The notes beneath the pieces were generated by a model that ran no database searches, was not told the DNA's origin, and worked only from the letters and a program-made list of their open reading frames with translations. A stretch of 5,024 nt of DNA from Gemmatimonadota bacterium (lineage in GTDB: Bacteria > JAAXHH01), in NCBI GenBank assembly GCA_026713285.1, contig JAPOOT010000018.1, positions 1 through 5,024 on the forward strand, in the 5' to 3' direction. Position numbers and translations under genes: made by a program. Shown here piece after piece: positions 1 to 5,024 of the stretch. Positions within the stretch are counted from its first letter, which is position 1, and every line of letters starts with the position of its first letter.

Positions 1-713
1 GCCAGCCTGAGGGATGATTCCAGGTCCCTGCGCAACGCTTCATGCTTTCGAGGCGCCGCGGATTCGCTCACCGCATCGTGATTGGCGGGATCGGACAGGT
101 GCCGCATCCACTGGTCCCGGGTGCCCAGCATGATGCCCAGCAGACGCTCGACTCTACCGAAGTGGTTGTCCAGGTGGGAAAGCAGTCTGGACAAAGCTCC
201 CGTCACGTCTGGCGGTGTCTCATCTGCGTCCAGCATGGACACCGTGCGGCGTGCCGCACGGGCGTACAGGTGTCCTGCGTTGTCCACCGGCCGAGGCGCC
301 GCGCCCATGCGTGAAACCCAGGGCATCCGCCGCACCAGCATGGCACAGAGCGAATCGATCGTTTGTATTCGAAGGCGCGCGGGATGCTCGGCCAGCCGCC
401 AGTCCAGCGCGTCGTTGCGGGCAACGGCATCCCGCGCGAGCTGCCAGGTATGGATTTCGTGAGGCGTCGCGGGACGCGGTCCCGCGGCGCTTCTCAGGGC
501 CGCGACGATCCGATGGCGCATCTCCGCGGCCGCCTTCCTGGTAAAGGTAATGGCCACGACGGCCTCCGGTCGGTCCACCTGTGCCAGCAAGGCCAGGTAC
601 CGCTGGATGAGCAATTCGGTCTTGCCGGACCCCGCGGGCGCCTGGACGATGAACGACCGGGTATGGTCGAGCGCTTGAAGGCGTTGCGCCTGGTCTGCCA
701 CGCGTTCAGCCAC
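1..713 (-). CDS. UvrD/RecB/AddA-like superfamily 1 DNA helicase, N-terminal part (runs off the left edge)
   Basis: The first 237 codons of an ATP-dependent DNA helicase, probably the motor subunit partnering the AddB-like protein encoded just upstream. I see a Q-motif-like region around residues 8-16, a Walker A motif at residues 25-32 (APAGSGKT, catalytic Lys31), motif Ia at 54-65 (AITFTRKAAAEM) and a motif Ib-type segment at 116-124 (IQTIDSLCA). This spacing is typical of the AddA/RecB branch of UvrD-like helicases. Walker B, the remaining helicase motifs and any C-terminal nuclease domain lie outside the window, so whether it has its own nuclease cannot be judged. I chose the GTG at 713-711 because a GGAGG lies 6 bases before it and the reading begins just ahead of the Q motif; no ATG competes. 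It overlaps the 3' end of the AddB-like gene by 8 bases. UvrD-superfamily helicase is near certain; the AddA-like role rests on the neighbour. Confidence 0.93.
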   Translation of the reverse strand, partial: MAERVADQAQRLQALDHTRSFIVQAPAGSGKTELLIQRYLALLAQVDRPEAVVAITFTRKAAAEMRHRIVAALRSAAGPRPATPHEIHTWQLARDAVARNDALDWRLAEHPARLRIQTIDSLCAMLVRRMPWVSRMGAAPRPVDNAGHLYARAARRTVSMLDADETPPDVTGALSRLLSHLDNHFGRVERLLGIMLGTRDQWMRHLSDPANHDAVSESAAPRKHEALRRDLESSLRL

Positions 714-3393
714 GGTCGTCCTCCGGTTCCACCGTCCCCTGTCCAATTCGGCACAACGACGGCAGCGCGCAGTGCCTGCAGGTCTGAGCCGGGTCTTTGG
801 GATCCACATGGGCCCGGCCCTCGCGGAAGTCGCGGCCGAGGCGGTCCAGCACCGCCCTCCAGTCGCCTATGGTCTGTTCCATCGGCGGCTGCCCCTCGGG
901 TACTCTGATCCCCGGCACGATGCCCGGGGACTCGGCCAGCCCCCTGAATGCGGCCTCTCCCGTCCTCAGCCTGGCGAACACGACGCCCGCGACCGGCGCG
1001 TCTGCGCAAACGGCGTATATGGGCAGCTGGGGATCGTCCGGCCTCGCGCCTTTCCAGTCTGATGGACCGCATTCGCCGGTCTTGTAATCGAGGATGACCA
1101 GTTTCCCGTCCTCCAGGCGATCCACCCGGTCCGCCCGTATATTCACCTCGATGCCGCCGACTTCAACCGTCCGTCTTTCCTCCTGGTCGACGACCGTGAA
1201 GGGCTGTCGCAGGCGTTCCAGGCGCAGCCAGTCTCCGATGACGTAAATCAACCTGGCCTGCTCGATTTCCGCGAATCGGGGATTTCGCAGGATCCGGCCG
1301 CCCAGCATGTCCCGGACTTCGGGTTCGACGTGCGAACGCACGATTTCCGTCAGCTCCTCTTCAGTCACTTCGAGCAGCCCCCCGTGAGACTTGAGCCGTC
1401 TCCACACCCGCTCGAGAACGCGGTGGACGAGCAGTCCCCGCTCGAGTGCGTTCAGTCCGGATTCAGGTTCCTCCAGCGCCCTGGCGCCGAGACGCATTTC
1501 GGCAAATGCCTTGAATGGACAGGCCGCCTGGAGCTTGAACAGGAAGGTCCCGCCCCCGAGCGTCATATCGTCGCACGGCGGTCCGTAGTGGTCGTCCACC
1601 ATCTCCAGTACGGAATCGCCCTGGAGTCGTTCCCCGTCACCGGGCGACAGCTGGATCCCCAGTTCAGCAGCCGAGGTTTCGGGCAACATGCTTACGAGCG
1701 GGCTGACGCGCAGGTCCGTGTCCTCTTCCCGCTCGGGGTAGCTGACGACGACGGAACGCGCGGCCGAAAGAAGGCGGCCAGTGAGGTTCCGGGTGAGTTC
1801 GAGTTCCCGTTCAGGCGACGATCCGGGCAGATTGAAACGGCGTTGAAGACGAAGTGGAATGAACGGATCCGGCGCGGGATCGGCCGGCCACGCGCCGTCA
1901 TGCATGCCCATCATCCAGAGCCGGTCGAAACGCAGGCCCGAGCTTTCGAAAACACCCAGAATCTGCACAGGGGCCGGCGTGGATTCCGGTTGAAACAACC
2001 TGGCCGAAGCGAGATTTCTCAGCATGGATACCGCCGCGTGGCGTGTTACGCGGCCGGACACGGCATCCAGACTGGCCAGCTCGGAGAGCAACTCGTGCCA
2101 GACTTCCAGGGTCTGGTATTCGATGCTGCCGAGCGTGCGGTCTCCGGGCCATCCTATGTCGCGAAGGAACCCCGACAGGACCGGCGCCCAGTCGCTTGGC
2201 AGCCGCGGGGTCTGAATCGCCTTGTACTTCTCCGCCCATGTCCCGCACAGGGACGCGAGCAGGGGACACCCGTCGGCGTCCCCTCGCCTGCCGGCCAACC
2301 CGATCATATCCGATATGGAGACATCCGGTGCTCCGCGGGCGCGCAAGCCGGCGTCCAGCATGGCCCGGCGGGTCATTTCCTCCGCGGCCCCGGGCAGAAA
2401 CGGAGACCGGAGCACACGGCCCGCAAGCTCGACGGCAACATCCCCGGGGTCGATACCGAGGAACAGCAACGCCGTCTCGATTACGGGGTATTCATCGAGA
2501 GGCAGCCCCAGGGAGATGTTGAAGCATCGCGCCGGGTCGAGGTCGGGCCGGAGCCGGTCGCGGGGATGAAACACCTCGCCGAATACGCGCTCGATCTCGC
2601 TTCTGCGCCGTTCCAGTCCGGGCACGATGATGCCGATCCGGTACGCCGGGTCACGGGCATCCGGATCGCTTTCCACACACCTGCGGGCCCATTCGGCGGC
2701 GGCACGGAGCTCGCGGCCGGCGTCGGCAAGGCCCAGGCGCGCGGCGTCGCCGGCTTCATCAGGGCGCGCGCTTTCCCGGACCTCCACGCCGCGCCCTGCG
2801 AGGGCGTCGATCAGGCGCCGTTGGACAGGCGAGAGTTCCAGGAATCCCGCGAATTCGACTTCTTCGGGAACCGGAAACGCTTCCTGGCCGATGAGGCCAG
2901 CCACAGACGCGGTCAGTTCGGCGCTGGAAATCCAGTCGTTGCGGCGGCAACGATCGCGAAACGCTTCAGCCCAGGACAGAAAGGTCCGGGCGTCCGCGGA
3001 TTCATTCCACGCCTCGTCGTCGACCGGCAGCGCCCAACCGCACAGACGGTCCCAGGACCTGGCGGCGGCCTCCACGGTCGAAGGGACGTCCAGCAGGCTT
3101 TCAGATACTTCATGCCCGCTAGGCCCGCCAGGCCCGCCAGGCCCGTCAGACCCATCAGGCCCGGATCGAATGATATTTTCCCAGATCAACCGTTCTTCGG
3201 CCGGCCGGAGCAGGCGTGCCAGCGTGGCCGGGTGATCGTAGAACAGTCCGTTCTGCCAGGTCTCCGAAAGCCATGCGGCGAGCGGCAGGATCTGTGCGGT
3301 TGGCCACGTGGTTTGCCCCGCCGTCTCCTGGTCCCGGTCATGGCTCAGGCGGAGATCGCGAGCGAGGCGCGTGGTCGCAGTGATAACGGTCAT
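706..3393 (-). CDS. AddB-like PD-(D/E)XK nuclease, recombinational DNA repair protein of about 900 residues
   Basis: Probable nuclease/scaffold subunit of an AddAB-type enzyme that resects double-strand breaks for RecA loading. Length (895 residues) and N-terminus (TTRLARDLRL, then WPTAQILPLAAWL) fit the AddB-related family named 'probable DNA repair protein' (TIGR03623, from memory). No Walker A is visible, so the N-terminal half is probably an inactivated helicase fold. The C-terminal nuclease shows RGLLVHRVLE (His657), ADRVDR (Asp755, Asp758), ILDYKTG (Asp769, Lys771) and QLPIY (Gln789, Tyr793). Cys625, in AACPFKAFA, and Cys872, Cys875 and Cys881 (C-x2-C-x5-C) form the AddB iron-sulfur staple pattern, so both nuclease and cluster look intact. 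I prefer the ATG at 3393 because family similarity begins there; an in-frame TTG at 3420 would add nine residues. Neither start has a good Shine-Dalgarno site. The stop overlaps the helicase start. Residues 78-92 are a collagen-like Gly-X-Y insert encoded by a 9-bp tandem repeat. Confidence 0.92.
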   Translation of the reverse strand: MTVITATTRLARDLRLSHDRDQETAGQTTWPTAQILPLAAWLSETWQNGLFYDHPATLARLLRPAEERLIWENIIRSGPDGSDGPGGPGGPSGHEVSESLLDVPSTVEAAARSWDRLCGWALPVDDEAWNESADARTFLSWAEAFRDRCRRNDWISSAELTASVAGLIGQEAFPVPEEVEFAGFLELSPVQRRLIDALAGRGVEVRESARPDEAGDAARLGLADAGRELRAAAEWARRCVESDPDARDPAYRIGIIVPGLERRRSEIERVFGEVFHPRDRLRPDLDPARCFNISLGLPLDEYPVIETALLFLGIDPGDVAVELAGRVLRSPFLPGAAEEMTRRAMLDAGLRARGAPDVSISDMIGLAGRRGDADGCPLLASLCGTWAEKYKAIQTPRLPSDWAPVLSGFLRDIGWPGDRTLGSIEYQTLEVWHELLSELASLDAVSGRVTRHAAVSMLRNLASARLFQPESTPAPVQILGVFESSGLRFDRLWMMGMHDGAWPADPAPDPFIPLRLQRRFNLPGSSPERELELTRNLTGRLLSAARSVVVSYPEREEDTDLRVSPLVSMLPETSAAELGIQLSPGDGERLQGDSVLEMVDDHYGPPCDDMTLGGGTFLFKLQAACPFKAFAEMRLGARALEEPESGLNALERGLLVHRVLERVWRRLKSHGGLLEVTEEELTEIVRSHVEPEVRDMLGGRILRNPRFAEIEQARLIYVIGDWLRLERLRQPFTVVDQEERRTVEVGGIEVNIRADRVDRLEDGKLVILDYKTGECGPSDWKGARPDDPQLPIYAVCADAPVAGVVFARLRTGEAAFRGLAESPGIVPGIRVPEGQPPMEQTIGDWRAVLDRLGRDFREGRAHVDPKDPAQTCRHCALPSLCRIGQGTVEPEDDRG
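720..724 (-). promoter_or_regulatory. Shine-Dalgarno site of the helicase gene
   Basis: GGAGG on the minus strand, 6 bases before the GTG at 713-711. It lies inside the last codons of the AddB-like gene, so the helicase ribosome site is covered by ribosomes finishing the upstream gene, which fits translational coupling. It is the main reason for choosing the GTG start. Confidence 0.75.
3114..3163. repeat. 9-bp tandem repeat, about five units, inside the AddB-like gene
   Basis: On the plus strand the units are GCCCGCTAG, GCCCGCCAG (twice), GCCCGTCAG and ACCCATCAG, followed by a partial GCCCG. Because the unit is nine bases, copy-number changes would stay in frame. Read on the coding (minus) strand, the stretch gives five Gly-X-Y triplets (GPD GSD GPG GPG GPS). 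It lies in the N-terminal, non-nuclease half of the protein, where a flexible loop insertion would be tolerated. Confidence 0.85.
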
Positions 3394-3408
3394 GGAGACA
3401 ATATCCGG

Positions 3409-3414
3409 ATTATA
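3409..3414 (-). promoter_or_regulatory. Candidate -10 box for the AddB-like/helicase operon
   Basis: A perfect TATAAT on the minus strand, 15 bases before the preferred ATG at 3393-3391. No good -35 hexamer lies 16-18 bases upstream; the nearest TTGAGA is only 10 bases away. If used, transcription would begin near 3402, leaving a leader of only about 9 bases and no Shine-Dalgarno site. It would also place the promoter inside the TTG-started version of the gene. It could equally be a chance match, since CCG-TAT-AAT is read as codons from the TTG. Confidence 0.3.
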
Positions 3415-3703
3415 CGGCAAGCGGTCTCAATAGTAGATTGGGTGGCGGCGCTGGCAGTCCGCTCGAATGTGCAGAAAATGCCGGGATATACGCGCTTGAG
3501 GAAAGCAGTTTTTGACCTGGCCGGAATTTGGGGTTGAAATCGAAAGCTTTGGCGGATCAAGAATCTCATTACGGACCATGTTTGAGATAGATGCGTTACG
3601 TCGAGAAGAACCGTATAGAAGCTATCTTGCGCCAAACCAATAAATAAAATACATCTAAGTTTAAAATATTTGTTACGTATTATTCATTTTCCGGATATAT
3701 TGC

Positions 3704-3733
3704 TTGACATAGCCTAATTGTCACCGGCATAAG
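3704..3733 (+). promoter_or_regulatory. Candidate sigma70-type promoter of the marR-family gene
   Basis: A perfect -35 hexamer TTGACA (3704-3709) is followed after 18 bases by CATAAG (3728-3733), a 4-of-6 match to TATAAT. The 60 bases upstream are strongly AT-rich with A and T runs, like an UP element. The predicted transcript would begin near 3740 and carry a leader of about 125 bases before the ATG at 3865. The -35 and AT-rich upstream are convincing; the -10 is only fair. Confidence 0.5.
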
Positions 3734-3765
3734 TATGTATGAAACCCATGCATGTCGTGTTCCGG

Positions 3766-3793
3766 TCCGGTCCGCTCTGCGGTACAGACCGGA
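3766..3793 (+). promoter_or_regulatory. GC-rich hairpin in the marR leader (possible operator or attenuator)
   Basis: Arms TCCGGTC (3766-3772) and GACCGGA (3787-3793) can form a 7-bp stem. Inside it, CGC (3773-3775) can pair with GCG (3779-3781) around a TCT loop, leaving a 5-base bulge (GTACA). A second copy of TCCGGTC at 3761-3767 overlaps the left arm, so an alternative pairing exists. The structure sits downstream of the predicted transcription start and about 70 bases before the start codon. MarR proteins often bind palindromes in their own promoter region, so it may be an operator in DNA rather than an RNA element. There is no following T-run, so it is not a typical terminator. Confidence 0.4.
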
Positions 3794-3864
3794 TTTCGGA
3801 ATTGCAAGAGATTCTAAAATCCTGTGGTTGGCATGACGGGATATTGCAGCGCGAGTGAGTCATC

Positions 3865-4338
3865 ATGAATAAACAGCAGAGAAGGAAGTTAACGGACAGG
3901 TTCGTGTTTGCCGTGGAACAGCTGAATCGCCAGATGTCCGGCGGGCATTGGGTAAAACTGCGGACAATGAACCTGAATGTTCACCAGGTCAACACGCTTC
4001 TGGTACTGAACCATTACGGTCCGCTGTGCATGAGCGCGATTGCCGGGCTGTTGGGCAGTACGCAGTCACACACCACGAACGTTGTGCGTAAACTGGTCGG
4101 CAAGAAGTACATGAAGCGAAAATCGGACCCGAATGATCGAAGAATCGTGATCGGTGAAATCACAGACCTGGGTAAGCAAGCCGCGAATCGGTACCAGGAT
4201 ATCATCAGGCAACGAGCGACCATGGTGTCCGAAAGATGGGACGTGGAGCAATTGGAATCCGTTGTCTCCTCATTGGAGTTACTGGGGCGCGGCGATGGGG
4301 ATTCACAGTTCAAGCCCGATCCCGGCCAATCCGGATGA
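3865..4338 (+). CDS. MarR-family winged helix-turn-helix transcriptional regulator
   Basis: A 157-residue cytoplasmic DNA-binding protein of usual MarR length, expected to act as a dimer. Residues 38-48 (NVHQVNTLLVL) match the family's helix before the DNA-binding domain. Residues 56-85 (beginning MSAIAGLLGSTQ) form the helix-turn-helix with its recognition helix, residues 88-93 (DPNDRR) are the classic wing motif, and residues 100-104 (TDLGK) lead into the C-terminal dimerisation helix. The last 15 or so residues are polar and probably disordered. The ATG at 3865 is preceded by a modest GAGTGAG (3853-3859), 5 bases upstream. The only cysteine, Cys55, is not at the N-terminal position used by OhrR-type redox sensors, so no redox role is inferred. 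The gene is divergent from the AddB-like gene and convergent with the class V enzyme. Its GC content is visibly lower than theirs (29 and 33 of 60 in two sampled lines, against 42 of 60 in the neighbour). Ligand and targets are unknown. Confidence 0.93.
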   Translation: MNKQQRRKLTDRFVFAVEQLNRQMSGGHWVKLRTMNLNVHQVNTLLVLNHYGPLCMSAIAGLLGSTQSHTTNVVRKLVGKKYMKRKSDPNDRRIVIGEITDLGKQAANRYQDIIRQRATMVSERWDVEQLESVVSSLELLGRGDGDSQFKPDPGQSG

Positions 4339-4357
4339 GCACGAAGCAGCGTGTCAA

Positions 4358-4374
4358 GGCCGATGGTCAACCGG
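4358..4374. repeat. Direct repeat, copy 1 of 2, between convergent genes
   Basis: GGCCGATGGTCAACCGG, matching copy 2 at 4418-4434 in 16 of 17 positions with exactly 60 bases between starts. Its GATGGT (4362-4367) can also pair with ACCATC (4385-4390), with an inner CCG/CGG pairing, to make a weak hairpin. No T-run follows, so terminator activity is doubtful. Confidence 0.6.
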
Positions 4375-4417
4375 ACTGCGGCCAACCATCTGACGGACAC
4401 CCTGCAAACTGTCGAAC

Positions 4418-4434
4418 GGCCGACGGTCAACCGG
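4418..4434. repeat. Direct repeat, copy 2 of 2, between convergent genes
   Basis: GGCCGACGGTCAACCGG, differing from copy 1 at 4358-4374 by one base. The core GGYCAACC also occurs at 4380-4387, and a related GGCCAATCCGG lies at 4324-4334 in the end of the marR gene. The 4339-4468 spacer holds no gene I can support and no clear rho-independent terminator for either convergent gene. Confidence 0.6.
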
Positions 4435-4468
4435 TAAGGTGAACGTGAACACAGTGCCGGGATTGCCT

Positions 4469-5024
4469 TCAGGCCGTCTCGCCGGCCAGGGTCGTGACCG
4501 CCTCCACCAGCGTATCCAGCTCGGAATCGCTGGTGTAGAACGCCACCGATATCCGCACACCGGTCGGTTTGTTGATGTGGGTAGCCCGCTGAGTGATTTG
4601 CCACCGTTGCGTGAGCGCATCGGAGACTTCATTACCCTCCATGCCCTCGATTGCGAAAGCGACGATGCCGGACTGGGTCTCGGCGCGGCGTGAGCTGGTG
4701 ACCCGCACGCCGGGTATGGCGTCGAAGCGCGAGCGCAGAGATTCCGCCTTACGTCCCGCCTCCGCGGCGATGGCCTCCGGTCCGCCGATGCCGGTCATGA
4801 AGTCGAGGCTGGCGGCAAGACCCTGGTAGAGCATGCAGGCCGGGGTTCCCGTCTCGTACTGACGGGCCGTGCCATCGGGCTCGTGCGGCCGCCGCAGCGG
4901 TTTCAGTACTTGCTGCGCGCCTTTCCGAACAAATAGAAACCCGGTGCCCATCGGCGAGAGCATCCACTTGTAGCAGTTGGTGGCGTAGAAATCGCAACCC
5001 ATATCGTGCAGATCCACCGGAAAC
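4469..5024 (-). CDS. Class V PLP-dependent aminotransferase-fold enzyme, C-terminal part (isopenicillin N epimerase / cysteine desulfurase-like; runs off the right edge)
   Basis: The last 184 codons of a fold-type I, class V pyridoxal-phosphate enzyme; a full-length member is usually near 400 residues, so the N-terminal half and start lie beyond the window. The visible part begins FPVDLHDMGCDFYATN and continues to CYKWMLSPMGTGFLFVR. The lysine of YKW (codon at 4969-4967) is the expected Schiff-base residue, GTGFL is the conserved loop after it, ETGTPA (4855-4838) is the conserved class V segment, and GVRISVAFYTSDSELDTL near the end is the usual C-terminal signature. Most relatives I know have His before the lysine; here it is Tyr. 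The subgroup cannot be fixed from this fragment: epimerase-like, selenocysteine lyase-like or cysteine desulfurase-like are all possible. The in-frame GTG at 5017 should not be taken as the start, because the same frame continues to the window edge with family sequence. It is convergent with the marR-family gene and ends 130 bases from it. Confidence 0.92.
   Translation of the reverse strand, partial: FPVDLHDMGCDFYATNCYKWMLSPMGTGFLFVRKGAQQVLKPLRRPHEPDGTARQYETGTPACMLYQGLAASLDFMTGIGGPEAIAAEAGRKAESLRSRFDAIPGVRVTSSRRAETQSGIVAFAIEGMEGNEVSDALTQRWQITQRATHINKPTGVRISVAFYTSDSELDTLVEAVTTLAGETA

Larger units (their letters stand above)
3394..3864. other. Divergent intergenic region between the AddB-like gene and the marR-family gene
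   Basis: About 470 bases without a gene I can support. The left part (to about 3540) keeps the GC-rich texture of the neighbouring gene. The stretch 3601-3720 is AT-rich: by hand count 21 of 60 bases are G or C at 3601-3660 and 16 of 60 at 3661-3720. That composition suits a UP element, DNA bending or a nucleoid-protein site. A spaced inverted repeat (ATCTCA at 3563-3568, TGAGAT at 3583-3588) is visible but short. The right part holds the marR promoter candidate and leader hairpin, listed separately. I see no tRNA or recognisable small RNA. Confidence 0.7.

Noticed and set aside
1330..3537. A 735-codon plus-strand open frame opposite the AddB-like gene
   Set aside because: Its codons are the exact complement triplets of the AddB-like codons, so it stays open simply because the sense gene avoids TTA, CTA and TCA in a GC-rich genome. 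Its protein has no recognisable family features and the minus-strand gene has clear motifs.
3390..3635. An 81-codon minus-strand frame in the intergenic region, overlapping the start of the AddB-like gene
   Set aside because: It has a non-ATG start, no recognisable domain and no clear ribosome site, and it overlaps the start of the AddB-like gene by a few bases. A short upstream peptide cannot be excluded, but there is no positive support.
4027..4032. Single cysteine (Cys55) of the MarR-family protein as a redox switch
   Set aside because: OhrR-type sensors use a cysteine near the N-terminus in a different setting; one cysteine beside the helix-turn-helix is not evidence of redox sensing.
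4472..4487. GGCCG/CGGCC inverted repeat at the end of the class V gene as a terminator
   Set aside because: The stem is only 5 bp, it lies inside the coding region, and no T-run follows in the minus-strand direction.
4354..4632. Minus-strand frame of 92 codons across the end of the class V gene
   Set aside because: It lies mostly in a different frame over the well-supported C-terminus of the class V enzyme and shows no family features.
1..5024. CRISPR array, insertion sequence, tRNA or rRNA genes
   Set aside because: I saw no regularly spaced long repeats, no transposase reading frame with terminal inverted repeats, and no tRNA or rRNA signature on either strand.

Overview
This is a GC-rich bacterial chromosome segment with compact genes, one GTG start, bacterial Shine-Dalgarno and sigma70-like signals, and no introns or phage, transposon or CRISPR structure. 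The pairing of an AddB-like nuclease of about 900 residues with a UvrD/AddA-like helicase is a layout I associate mainly with Proteobacteria. The window does not fix the lineage.

Layout, left to right: (1) positions 1-713, minus strand, hold the first 237 codons of a UvrD/RecB/AddA-type superfamily 1 helicase whose C-terminus lies beyond the left edge. (2) Positions 706-3393, minus strand, hold an AddB-like protein with a C-terminal PD-(D/E)XK nuclease and a four-cysteine iron-sulfur staple. It overlaps the helicase start by 8 bases, so the two look translationally coupled and probably form one double-strand-break end-processing enzyme. (3) Positions 3394-3864 are a divergent intergenic region, strongly AT-rich near 3600-3720. 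It carries a candidate promoter for the rightward gene and a GC-rich hairpin in its leader. (4) Positions 3865-4338, plus strand, encode a MarR-family winged-helix regulator of visibly lower GC than its neighbours. (5) Positions 4339-4468 lie between convergent genes and carry a short imperfect direct repeat. (6) Positions 4469-5024, minus strand, hold the C-terminal part of a class V PLP-dependent enzyme (isopenicillin N epimerase / cysteine desulfurase-like) that runs off the right edge.

The helicase and the AddB-like protein should act together in recombinational repair. I see no sequence evidence that the MarR regulator controls either neighbour. Its divergent position makes the shared intergenic region a natural operator site, but that is inference. 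I found no convincing new system. The items most worth a second look are the 9-bp tandem repeat encoding a collagen-like Gly-X-Y run inside the nuclease subunit, the structured leader of the marR gene, and the compositional difference of the marR gene.
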